Shown one piece after another: positions 1-5,931 of a stretch of 6,245 nucleotides of DNA; position 1 is the stretch's first letter; the number at the start of each line of letters is the position of its first letter. The notes beneath the pieces were generated by a model. It was not told where the DNA came from. It searched no databases and saw only the letters and a program-made list of their open reading frames with translations. A program made the translations under genes and the position numbers. The stretch is from Thioalkalivibrio sp. (GTDB lineage Bacteria; Pseudomonadota; Gammaproteobacteria; Ectothiorhodospirales; Ectothiorhodospiraceae): the NCBI GenBank assembly GCA_007120575.1, contig SKNJ01000124.1, positions 1 through 6,245 on the forward strand. Reading direction: 5' to 3'.

Positions 1-31
1 AGTTCGTTGACACAGCCTGATGCGCTTTCAA
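1..31 (-). CDS. rsmI: Start of a divergent gene, probably RsmI (16S rRNA 2'-O-methyltransferase), cut by window edge
   Basis: Only ten codons are visible, reading M-K-A-H-Q-A-V-S-T-N from a TTG start at 31; an in-frame GTG at 13-11 is an alternative start. GAGGAG at 43-38 sits six bases upstream of the TTG, a very good ribosome site that favours this start. RsmI methylates the ribose of C1402 in 16S rRNA. The assignment rests on context: rsmI is commonly divergent from lpoA in gammaproteobacteria. The E. coli protein, as I remember it, starts M-K-Q-H-Q, which resembles the start seen here. No family domain is in the window, so the name is an inference. Confidence 0.5.
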   Translation of the reverse strand, partial: MKAHQAVSTN

Positions 32-35
32 TACT
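7..35 (+). promoter_or_regulatory. Candidate sigma70 promoter facing lpoA
   Basis: A perfect -35 hexamer TTGACA (7-12) is followed after exactly 17 bases by AATACT (30-35), which matches four of six bases of TATAAT. Transcription would start near 42 and give lpoA a leader of about 320 nt. The -35 lies within the first codons of the divergent gene, and the -10 runs over that gene's TTG start into the spacer before its ribosome site. A chance match is possible. No better promoter was seen closer to lpoA. Confidence 0.35.
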
Positions 36-37
36 GA

Positions 38-43
38 CTCCTC
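38..43 (-). promoter_or_regulatory. Ribosome binding site of the divergent gene
   Basis: On the minus strand GAGGAG lies six bases before the TTG at 31-29. It is the strongest Shine-Dalgarno match at the left end and is the main reason to call a gene start here rather than plain intergenic DNA. Confidence 0.55.
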
Positions 44-211
44 GACCGCCAGGGAAACACAGATGCCTGCACATATTCGCGCTGGTGCCCCATCGCTTCC
101 AAGACCCGGCGCGCCGCGCAATGTCGCAGCCATTCTACGGTCCTGTCGGGGCTCATGCGGCGCACCCCGGGATCGGGAAGAAGGACGCGCCACCCTCGAC
201 GAGAAGAGGAC

Positions 212-290
212 CGGGGACGCGGCTCTGCCCATCTCGCCCGCCGCGCGCCAGCCCATGCGGCTGTGCAGCGGGGCGGCGAGACGATCCCCG
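212..290 (+). repeat. Nested inverted repeats (possible leader RNA structure)
   Basis: Three complementary arm pairs lie one inside the other. CGGGGA (212-217) pairs with TCCCCG (285-290), TCTCGCC (232-238) with GGCGAGA (275-281), and CAGCC (249-253) with GGCTG (259-263) around a five-base loop. Together they allow one long branched-free stem with internal loops in the lpoA leader. The region is very GC-rich, so some pairing is expected by chance. No riboswitch family was recognised. Confidence 0.35.
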
Positions 291-331
291 CACGTGTTTC
301 AGGCGCAGAATGGAGCCGCGCGCGAATGCGT

Positions 332-360
332 ACCGTCAGCGGTAGTGCCGCAGTGACCGT
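332..360 (+). promoter_or_regulatory. Hairpin immediately upstream of the lpoA start
   Basis: GTCAGCGG (335-342) pairs with CCGC (348-351) and TGAC (354-357) around the loop TAGTG, with a two-base AG bulge. AC (332-333) and GT (359-360) can extend it past one C-C mismatch. It ends five bases before ATG 365, in the place where a ribosome site would be, and no Shine-Dalgarno sequence is visible there. It could limit translation from 365. If the start is ATG 326, it lies inside the coding region instead. Confidence 0.35.
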
Positions 361-364
361 GACC

Positions 365-2203
365 ATGATCCGAATGCCGCTTTGCGTCGGTGCGATCCGA
401 CCCTTGTCCCTTGCGGCCATGCTGCTGGCCGCCACGATCGTGGCCGGGTGCGCCACGCCGCGCCCCGATCCGGCACCCGATCCGGTTGCGGAGCCGGTCG
501 TCGACCCGCGCGATCTGACGGGCGAGGAACGCGCCGCCCATCTGCTGGACACGGCACGCGCGGACCGCGAACCGGACGCGGTGCGCGCCGCGATCGATGC
601 CGTGCTCGCCCTCGACCCCCCGCCCGGCGACTCGCTGGAACAGGCCGACCGCCTGTGGCGCGCGCTCGAACCCTCCGCGCGCGCCAGTATGGCGGACCGG
701 CTGCGCGGTGCGCGCCTGGCCGCCGAGCGCGATGACCCGGCGCTCGCGCGCGAGCGCCTCGGCCCCGACGACCCGGACGACGTGACCCGCACCCCCGAGG
801 TCTACCGCGAGGGGCTGGCCCTGCATGCGCGCCTGCTGACCCACGAGCGGGCATGGTATCAGGCGGCGGATGCGCGCCTGCGCCTCGACCGGCTGCTGAT
901 CCTGGATCCGCGAACACAGACGGCCAACCAGCGCGAACTGTGGGGCCTGCTGGCGGCGCTGCGCCCGGCGGAGCGCGAACGCCTCGCCCGGGATTCGGGG
1001 CTGCCCGCCGGACGCGCCTGGGTCGAGCTGTTCCTGGACCTGCGCGAGACCCGTCAGGCCGACGCGGCCCGGCGCACGGCGTTCGACTGGCGCGAGCGCC
1101 ATCCCTCGCATCCGGCCGCGAACCTGCTGCCGGACCTGCTCGCGGATTACCCGCTGGAACCGCAGGGCGCCGGGGCCACCGTGGTTCTGCTGCCCCTGTC
1201 CGGCGCCCTGGCAGAGCCTGGCCAAGCGGTTCTCGACGGCATCCTGCGCGCCTGGTACGCCGGCTTCGGCGACGGCGGCACATTGCGGGTGCGCGATACC
1301 CGAGGCGACCCGGACACCGCCGCCGCCCTCTATCGCGAGGCCATAACCAGCGGCGCGGACCGGATCATCGGGCCACTGCAGCGCGACGCGGCGGCGCGGG
1401 TCGCCGAGCTGGAGACACATGCCCCAACCACCCTGCTGAACCGGGCACCGGTGACACGCCACGCACCAGTGACCACCCTGGCGCTGGATCCCGAGGAGGA
1501 CGCGCGCGCGGTCGCGGACCGAGCGGCGCGCGCGGGCTGGTCTCAGGCACTGGGGATCTTCCCCGAGGGCCCGTTCGGCGACCGCATCGCCAGCGCCCAC
1601 CGCGAGGCCCTGCACCAGCTGGACATCGCGCCACGCGACAGCGTCCGCGTGCAGCCCGGGGCTGGCGAACTGAACCAGCAGATCGGCCAGGCCCTCGGGC
1701 TCGACGGCAGCCGGGCACGCATTGCCACGCTGCAACGGCGCACCGGGCTGGCACTGGAGGCAGACCCGCAGATCCGCGCCGACGTCGATCACCTGTTCGT
1801 AGGCGCACCGGCGCGCGAGATGCGCCAGATCGTGCCACACCTCCACTTTCACGGCGCCGGCCGGCTACCGGTCATGGCGACCGCGCATGTCTACCCCGGG
1901 CATCCGGACGCCGGGCGTGACAGCGACCTGAGCGGGATCGTGTTTCCGGATGCCCCGGTGCTGTTCCGCCCCGAAGCGGAAATCCGGCAGGCACCGCTCC
2001 CGCGTTTCGTCGCCCTCGGCGCGGATGCCGTGCACCTGGCGCTGTACACCGAGGCAGCCAGCCGGGCCCCGCAGCATCAGCTGGCCGGCGAGGCCGGGGA
2101 CTGGGGCCTGAACCCCTACACGCGGGACTGGATCCGCGAACCGGCCTGGGCCCGCTTCGAACGTGGAGAACCACGCCTGCTGAGCCCCGGAAGGAACCGC
2201 TGA
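365..2203 (+). CDS. lpoA: Penicillin-binding protein activator LpoA (outer-membrane lipoprotein)
   Basis: LpoA is an outer-membrane lipoprotein that reaches through the periplasm to stimulate the peptidoglycan synthase PBP1A. The product from ATG 365 is 612 residues. It has a lipoprotein signal with a hydrophobic core near 14-27 and lipobox V-A-G-C at 26-29; Cys29 would be lipidated, and Ala30 (not Asp) fits outer-membrane sorting. A Pro-rich linker follows, then a helical TPR-like domain to about 265. From about 268 comes a periplasmic-binding-protein fold: VVLLPLSG, a GADRIIGPL segment, DPEEDA and FGDRIA all resemble E. coli LpoA as I recall it. E. coli LpoA (678 aa) is longer mainly through an insert in the C-terminal domain that is absent here. 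The start is uncertain: ATG 365 gives a normal-length signal but has no Shine-Dalgarno, while in-frame ATG 326 follows GGAG (312-315) and gives 625 residues with a long n-region. yraN starts 2 bp downstream. Confidence 0.9.
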   Translation: MIRMPLCVGAIRPLSLAAMLLAATIVAGCATPRPDPAPDPVAEPVVDPRDLTGEERAAHLLDTARADREPDAVRAAIDAVLALDPPPGDSLEQADRLWRALEPSARASMADRLRGARLAAERDDPALARERLGPDDPDDVTRTPEVYREGLALHARLLTHERAWYQAADARLRLDRLLILDPRTQTANQRELWGLLAALRPAERERLARDSGLPAGRAWVELFLDLRETRQADAARRTAFDWRERHPSHPAANLLPDLLADYPLEPQGAGATVVLLPLSGALAEPGQAVLDGILRAWYAGFGDGGTLRVRDTRGDPDTAAALYREAITSGADRIIGPLQRDAAARVAELETHAPTTLLNRAPVTRHAPVTTLALDPEEDARAVADRAARAGWSQALGIFPEGPFGDRIASAHREALHQLDIAPRDSVRVQPGAGELNQQIGQALGLDGSRARIATLQRRTGLALEADPQIRADVDHLFVGAPAREMRQIVPHLHFHGAGRLPVMATAHVYPGHPDAGRDSDLSGIVFPDAPVLFRPEAEIRQAPLPRFVALGADAVHLALYTEAASRAPQHQLAGEAGDWGLNPYTRDWIREPAWARFERGEPRLLSPGRNR

Positions 2204-2205
2204 AC

Positions 2206-2562
2206 ATGGCCCGGACCCAGGACGCCGGCAATGCCGCGGAGGCCCTGGCGGCGCAACACCTGGAGGCGCACGGGCTGCATATCCGGGCGCGCAACGTGCG
2301 CCGCCCCTGGGGCGAGCTCGACCTGGTCGCGCAGGAGCACGACACGCTGGTGCTGGTCGAGGTACGCAAGCGCAGCCATCCCGGCTTCGGGGGCGCGGCC
2401 GCGAGTATCGACCGCGGCAAGCGCCAGCGCCTGCTACGCGCCGCCGAGGCCTACCTGCAGGAACAGGACTGGCGCGGCCCGGTGCGCTTCGACGTGATCG
2501 CGGTCGATGGTTCCAACCATGTCGAGTGGCTACAGGACGCCATCCAGGCGGAGCCCTCGTGA
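2206..2562 (+). CDS. yraN: YraN family protein (UPF0102, endonuclease-like fold)
   Basis: This is a 118-residue protein of the UPF0102/YraN family, whose length and whole layout it matches. The fold is that of PD-(D/E)xK or Holliday-junction-resolvase-like nucleases. The putative active-site residues are visible: G-E-L-D with Glu37 and Asp39, then V-E-V-R-K with Glu52, Arg54 and Lys55. The conserved FGGAAASI stretch and a basic RGKRQR segment follow, with RFDVIAV and a VEWLQDA end, as in E. coli YraN. It has no signal peptide and is cytoplasmic. The biological role of the family is not settled, so the nuclease function is inferred from fold. AAGGAA at 2191-2196 is its ribosome site, nine bases before ATG. 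Linkage to lpoA is widely conserved. The stop overlaps the next gene's GTG start. Confidence 0.92.
   Translation: MARTQDAGNAAEALAAQHLEAHGLHIRARNVRRPWGELDLVAQEHDTLVLVEVRKRSHPGFGGAAASIDRGKRQRLLRAAEAYLQEQDWRGPVRFDVIAVDGSNHVEWLQDAIQAEPS
2547..2553 (+). promoter_or_regulatory. Ribosome binding site deciding the GTG start of the FAD oxidase
   Basis: GGCGGAG ends five bases before GTG 2559, inside the end of yraN. It favours GTG 2559 over the upstream in-frame ATG at 2526, which would overlap yraN by 37 bases and add 11 residues that do not look like family sequence. Confidence 0.6.
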
Positions 2563-3932
2563 CCCCGCTGGCGCGCGAACTGGAACAGCTGTTGCCAGAG
2601 GCTGACCGCCTGCTGGACCCGGCGGACTGCTGGGCCTACGGGGCCGACAACTCCAAGCTGCACGCCGTGCCAGAGGCGGTCGCATTCGCACGCGACGCGG
2701 ACACCGTCGCCGAACTGGTGCGGCTGTGCCGGCGACTGGAGCTACCCCTGACCGCCCGCGGGCGCGGCACCGGAACCACCGGCGCGGCGGTCCCGGATCG
2801 CGGCGGCCTGGTTTTGTCGCTGGAGCGGATGAACCGCATCCTGGACGTCGACCCCGACAATCGCTGGCTCATTGCCGAGCCGGGCACCACCAATGGCGCG
2901 GTCCAGGAGGCGGCCGGGGCGCACGGCTTTTTCTGGCCGCCGGACCCCACCAGTAGCGCCTATTGCACCCTGGGGGGCAACCTGGCCTACAACTCGGCCG
3001 GGCCACACGCGGTCAAATACGGGACGCCCCGCGACAACACCCTGGGGCTGGCCGCGGTCGCCGGCACCGGCGAGGCCTTCCGCACCGGCGTCCACACCAC
3101 CAAGGGTGTGGTCGGCTACGACCTGACACGCCTGCTGATCGGCTCCGAGGGCACGCTGGCGGTACTGACCGAGGCCACCCTGCGCCTGACGCCAAAACCC
3201 GAGGCCACCCGCCTGATTCAGGCGGTGTACCGTACGGTCGGCGACGCGGCGCGCGCGGTGGCGCGCCTGATGCGGCGCGCCGAGGTGCCCTCGGCGCTGG
3301 AATTCATGGACCATGGCGCGCTCGCGATGATCCGCGACTATGCCCCCGACTGCCCGCTGCCGACCGACGCGGGTGCGCTGCTGATGATCGAGACCGACGG
3401 CACCGAGGCCGGAATCGACGCCACCACCGCCGCCATCCGCCGCGCCGCCGAAGGCGATGGCTGCCTGCAGACCACCAGCGCGGACACGCCGGAGGAAGCC
3501 CAGGCGCTGTGGGCGGTGCGCAAGGCCCTGTCGCCAGCGTTGCGCACGGTGGCACCGAAAAAGATCAACGAGGATGTGGTGGTGCCGGTCTCGCGCATCC
3601 CCGACCTGATTGCGGGGCTCGACCGCCTGGGCCGCGAACACGCCATCACCATCGTTAACTTCGGTCACGCCGGCAATGGCAACATCCACGTGAACCTGCT
3701 GATCAATCCGGACGATCCGGCCGAGATGGCGGCCGCCGAGCGTTGCCTGGACGCGGTATTCGACCTGGTACTGGGACTCGACGGCACGCTGTCGGGCGAA
3801 CACGGCATCGGCCTGGTGAAGCGCGCGTTCGTGAGGCGCGAGCTGGACCCGGCCGCGCGCGCACTGATGGCGGGGGTCAAACGGGTCTTCGACCCGGACA
3901 ACATCCTGAACCCGGGCAAGGCACCCGGCTGA
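2559..3932 (+). CDS. FAD-binding oxidoreductase, GlcD / D-lactate / D-2-hydroxyglutarate dehydrogenase-like
   Basis: This 457-residue cytoplasmic flavoenzyme belongs to the VAO/PCMH family with an FAD-oxidase C-terminal domain. Members oxidise D-2-hydroxy acids (glycolate, D-lactate, D-2-hydroxyglutarate) to 2-oxo acids. In the N-terminal FAD domain one sees RGRGTGTTGAAVP at 67-79, PPDPTS at 127-132, LGGNLAYNSAGP at 138-149, and later a VGYDLTRLLIGSEGTL stretch. In the C-terminal domain there is INED at 336-339, then HAGNGNIH with His370 and His377, and SGEHG with Glu414 and His415. In human D2HGDH the equivalent His/His/Glu bind a metal and the next His is the catalytic base, so the active site looks complete. 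No CxxC clusters or GlcE/GlcF partners are present nearby, so it probably passes electrons to a separate acceptor. The substrate cannot be told from sequence. It is translationally coupled to yraN through GTGA; homologues of this exact type are familiar from beta- and gammaproteobacteria. Confidence 0.88.
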   Translation: MTPLARELEQLLPEADRLLDPADCWAYGADNSKLHAVPEAVAFARDADTVAELVRLCRRLELPLTARGRGTGTTGAAVPDRGGLVLSLERMNRILDVDPDNRWLIAEPGTTNGAVQEAAGAHGFFWPPDPTSSAYCTLGGNLAYNSAGPHAVKYGTPRDNTLGLAAVAGTGEAFRTGVHTTKGVVGYDLTRLLIGSEGTLAVLTEATLRLTPKPEATRLIQAVYRTVGDAARAVARLMRRAEVPSALEFMDHGALAMIRDYAPDCPLPTDAGALLMIETDGTEAGIDATTAAIRRAAEGDGCLQTTSADTPEEAQALWAVRKALSPALRTVAPKKINEDVVVPVSRIPDLIAGLDRLGREHAITIVNFGHAGNGNIHVNLLINPDDPAEMAAAERCLDAVFDLVLGLDGTLSGEHGIGLVKRAFVRRELDPAARALMAGVKRVFDPDNILNPGKAPG

Positions 3933-3943
3933 CGCTTGCCAAC

Positions 3944-3959
3944 GAGCACCGCAGTGCTC
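3944..3959. terminator. Short perfect hairpin in the convergent spacer
   Basis: GAGCAC (3944-3949) and GTGCTC (3954-3959) pair perfectly around the loop CGCA, 11 bases after the FAD oxidase stop and within the 88-bp gap between two convergent genes. There is no T tract on either strand, so it is not a classical intrinsic terminator. It may still act as a weak, possibly bidirectional, terminator or a 3'-end stabiliser. The rest of the spacer (3960-4020) shows nothing recognisable. Confidence 0.35.
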
Positions 3960-4020
3960 CATCTGAAACCGCGTCGCGGCCTAGGGCGTGATGAGGCGGA
4001 GGCAGCGCTTCGTCAGTCGC

Positions 4021-4455
4021 TTACTTGACGACCTTCAACGCCGGCCCCTTCTTCTTCGCCGGCTTGTCTTCGCCGGCATCCCCTCCGCTCGGTCCCTCGT
4101 CCGGTCCCGGTCCATCCGACGGGCCGTCGTCCTCGGGCCCGGGCCCCGGCTCGCTCCCGAACATCATCCCCTGGCCATTCTCGCGTGCATACACCGCGAG
4201 CACGGCCGACATCGGTACGTAGACGTCCATGGGCTTGCCGGCAAAGCGCGCGGAAAAAGCCAGGGCATCATCGCCAATATTCAGGGCATCGACCGCAGCC
4301 GGACCGATGTTGAGCGTGATCTTGCCCTGTTCCACGAAAGCATCGGGAACCGCGGTCCCCTCCACCATGGCGTCGACCAGGACATGCGGCGTGAAGCCAT
4401 TGTCCGTGATCCACTCCCACAGGGCCCGGAGCAGATAGGGGCGCGAGGAGGTCAC
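4021..4455 (-). CDS. sspB: SspB, ClpXP protease specificity-enhancing factor
   Basis: SspB is a cytoplasmic adaptor that binds ssrA-tagged (ribosome-rescued) proteins and hands them to ClpXP. From GTG 4455 it is 144 residues. The substrate-binding domain (about 5-99) carries RPYLLRALWEW, TPHV at 22-25, LNI at 48-50, and the hallmark AVYARENGQGMMF at 87-99. A flexible, acidic, Gly/Pro-rich linker runs from about 100 to 133, and the end KGPALKVVK (136-144) matches the ClpX-docking tail of E. coli SspB (RPALRVVK). The start is chosen because homology begins right after it and GTG overlaps the sspA stop (GTGA); the open frame upstream to 4584 is a shadow within sspA. No strong ribosome site is visible, which fits translational coupling to sspA. 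It is slightly shorter than the E. coli protein (about 165), mainly in the linker. Confidence 0.94.
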   Translation of the reverse strand: MTSSRPYLLRALWEWITDNGFTPHVLVDAMVEGTAVPDAFVEQGKITLNIGPAAVDALNIGDDALAFSARFAGKPMDVYVPMSAVLAVYARENGQGMMFGSEPGPGPEDDGPSDGPGPDEGPSGGDAGEDKPAKKKGPALKVVK

Positions 4456-5078
4456 AGCCGCAGCTCGCGCTCCGCCTCGGTGAGGCTGACCTGGAAGGAT
4501 TCGCGCCTGCACACCCGATCGGCGTATTCCTCGATCGCGCGCGGCAGACTCGAAAGGTCGATCCCGACCGCCGGCAGGCGCCACATCACCGGGGCAATCG
4601 CACAGTCGACGATACTGAACTCGTCACTGAGGAAATACGGCTTGAGCTCGAAGATCTCCGCGGAGGCCACCAGGCTCTCGCGCAGGATCTTGCGCGCCTT
4701 GGTCAGCGCGGCCCCGGAGGCCTGCTGCACCGCGTCCAGCCCGTCGTACCAGTCGCGCTCGACGCGATAAAGCGCCAGGCGCGCGGCCGCACGCGAGACC
4801 GGATCCACCGGCATCAGCGGCGGATGCGGAAAGCGCTCGTCCAGGTACTCGGTGATCACGTGGGTCCCGTACAACGCCAGGTCCCGATCCACCAGGGTCG
4901 GGACCTCGTTGTAGGGGTTCAGATCCGACAGGTCCTCGGGCAACTCGTCCGGCCCAAGGTTGACCACATCCACCGCGATATCCTTCTCCGCGAGAATGAT
5001 TCGCACGCGATGACAGCGCACACAGTCATGGGCGGAAAACAATGTCATGACAGAACGACGATTGGCGACCAGCGCCAT
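4452..5078 (-). CDS. sspA: SspA, stringent starvation protein A (GST-fold RNA polymerase-associated protein)
   Basis: SspA binds RNA polymerase with sigma70 and alters promoter choice in stress and stationary phase; it has a GST fold without usual GST activity. At 208 residues it is near E. coli SspA length (212). The N-terminal thioredoxin-like domain (about 9-85) contains RSVMTLFS, RVRIILAEK, LNPYNEVPTLVDR and the near-invariant YLDERFPHPPLMPVDP (about 78-93). The helical C-terminal domain includes KPYFLSDEFSIVDC, APVMWRLP and ends SLTEAERELRL. An odd feature is C19-V-R-C22-H23 at the tip of the thioredoxin-like domain, where E. coli has no cysteines. There is a clear ribosome site (AGGGAG, 5090-5085) six bases before ATG. 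It is followed by overlapping sspB and lies 109 bp downstream of petC. Confidence 0.95.
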   Translation of the reverse strand: MALVANRRSVMTLFSAHDCVRCHRVRIILAEKDIAVDVVNLGPDELPEDLSDLNPYNEVPTLVDRDLALYGTHVITEYLDERFPHPPLMPVDPVSRAAARLALYRVERDWYDGLDAVQQASGAALTKARKILRESLVASAEIFELKPYFLSDEFSIVDCAIAPVMWRLPAVGIDLSSLPRAIEEYADRVCRRESFQVSLTEAERELRL

Positions 5079-5084
5079 AACTTT

Positions 5085-5090
5085 CTCCCT
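5085..5090 (-). promoter_or_regulatory. Ribosome binding site of sspA
   Basis: On the minus strand AGGGAG lies six bases before ATG 5078. It is strong and unambiguous, so sspA can be translated independently of petC. I saw no convincing -35/-10 pair in the 109-bp gap, so whether sspA has its own promoter is open. Confidence 0.6.
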
Positions 5091-5137
5091 ACCCCGGCCT
5101 TGTGGCGGACCACTCCGGGCAGACGGTCAGTGACGCC

Positions 5138-5169
5138 GGCGCCCGGATCAAGTCCCTGACCCGGGTGCC
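5138..5169 (-). other. Imperfect hairpin in the petC-sspA spacer
   Basis: GGCGCCCGGATCA (5138-5150) and TGACCCGGGTGCC (5157-5169) are complementary in 11 of 13 positions around a six-base loop. On the minus-strand transcript one of the two non-Watson-Crick positions is a G-U wobble and the other is A-C. No T run follows in the direction of transcription, so it is not a standard terminator. It begins 18 bases after the petC stop and could protect the pet mRNA 3' end or partly uncouple sspAB from petABC. Confidence 0.4.
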
Positions 5170-5187
5170 GACAACGGCTTCGGCCGC

Positions 5188-5931
5188 CTAGTGTACGTCT
5201 TTCCAGTACTCCTTTTTCAAGAAGTAGGCCAAGATGGTGAAGATCCCGAGAAAGATTAGCACGTACAGGCCGATGCGCTGACGATCCAGTTGCATCGGCT
5301 CACCCATGTACGACAGGTAGGTCACGATGTCGCGGACCGCGCGGTCGTACTCGCCAGGCGTCATGGAACCGGAACGCACCAGTTCCAGGCGCTCGTTGCC
5401 ATCCTCGTCGACCACCTGTTCCTGCCAGCCCTGCAGCTCCCACAGGACGTGTGGCATGCCCACGTTGTCGAACACCTCGTTGTTCGCGCCGAACGGACGC
5501 GACTCGTCGACATAGAAGCTCTTCAGGAAAGTGTAGACCCAGTCCTCGCCGTTGATGCGCGTGGTCATGGTCAGGTCCGGCGGCTCGACACCGAAGACTT
5601 CTTCGCCATAGGCAGCGGTCATGGCGTTGGTCATCAGCGACCCCGTACCCACCGGGTCACCATCCTCATTGGTAATGAAGATGAAGTTCTCGGCCACCTG
5701 CTCGTCGGTCAGGCCGATGTCGCGTCCCACCCGGTTGTAGCGCATGTACTGGGTACTGTGGCAGCCCATGCAGTAGTTCATGAACAGCTTCGCACCGCGC
5801 TGCAGGGCCGCCTCGTTGGAGACGTCGATGTTGGCCGATTCGAGATCGCCGTCGTACCCGGCGGCCGAGGCCGCCGGGACGGTGAACACGGCCGCCAGGG
5901 CCAGGAAGGTCGTTGCAATCAGTGTTTTCAT
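5188..5931 (-). CDS. petC: Cytochrome c1 of the bc1 complex
   Basis: This is the haem-c subunit of the quinol:cytochrome c oxidoreductase, which passes electrons from the Rieske protein to soluble cytochrome c on the periplasmic side. The 247-residue product has a Sec signal (1-23, A-S-A cleavage site), the covalent haem motif C54-M-G-C57-H58, the conserved R-Y-N (64-66), PPDL at 117-120, and GMPHVLWELQGW near 158-169. By alignment in memory, Met190 in GSMTPGEYD is the sixth haem ligand, before DIVTYLSYMGEP. One C-terminal membrane anchor (about 220-238) is followed by a KKEYWKDVH tail. All expected parts are present. The ATG shares one base with the petB stop (TAATG), and GGGTGA (5944-5939) is a reasonable ribosome site seven bases upstream. 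The petA/petB part of the operon lies beyond the right edge. Confidence 0.95.
   Translation of the reverse strand: MKTLIATTFLALAAVFTVPAASAAGYDGDLESANIDVSNEAALQRGAKLFMNYCMGCHSTQYMRYNRVGRDIGLTDEQVAENFIFITNEDGDPVGTGSLMTNAMTAAYGEEVFGVEPPDLTMTTRINGEDWVYTFLKSFYVDESRPFGANNEVFDNVGMPHVLWELQGWQEQVVDEDGNERLELVRSGSMTPGEYDRAVRDIVTYLSYMGEPMQLDRQRIGLYVLIFLGIFTILAYFLKKEYWKDVH

Larger units (their letters stand above)
44..364. other. Long intergenic/leader region between the divergent gene and lpoA
   Basis: I find no gene here. The lpoA frame stays open upstream to 155, but the residues are Arg-rich with no family resemblance, which is typical of GC-rich non-coding DNA. The conserved cores of RNase P RNA were looked for, because rnpB lies near rsmI in some relatives, and were not found on either strand. 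What it does hold is inverted-repeat structure (212-290 and 332-360) and a GGAG at 312-315 that could serve an alternative lpoA start at 326. Confidence 0.6.

Noticed and set aside
50..115. Minus-strand promoter for the divergent gene (TTGGAA / GAATAT)
   Set aside because: Hexamer matches are poor (about four and three of six) with 18-bp spacing, no better than chance.
44..364. RNase P RNA (rnpB) in the leader
   Set aside because: The conserved blocks of bacterial RNase P RNA were not seen on either strand. In Pseudomonas rnpB lies on the other side of rsmI.
28..792. 254-codon minus-strand frame across the leader and the 5' end of lpoA
   Set aside because: It is low-complexity Arg/Ser/Ala sequence without any family feature and overlaps the LpoA signal peptide region.
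299..1852. 517-codon open frame on the minus strand opposite lpoA
   Set aside because: It lies wholly antisense to a gene with clear LpoA similarity. Its product is Arg/Gln/Gly-rich with no recognisable domain, a typical GC-rich shadow frame.
2526..2558. Upstream ATG start for the FAD oxidase
   Set aside because: It would overlap yraN by 37 bases and has no better ribosome site. GTG 2559 has GGAG five bases upstream and gives a normal family N-terminus.
2742..3962. 406-codon open frame on the minus strand opposite the FAD oxidase
   Set aside because: It is the mirror of a well-conserved flavoenzyme; the composition (His, Gln, Arg, Val-rich) and lack of motifs mark it as a shadow.
4456..4584. 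43-residue N-terminal extension of SspB
   Set aside because: It lies inside sspA in another frame and has no SspB similarity; homology starts right after GTG 4455.
5010..5024. CVRCH in SspA read as a c-type haem site
   Set aside because: SspA is cytoplasmic with no signal peptide, while haem c is attached in the periplasm. A thioredoxin-like CxxC is the more sensible reading.
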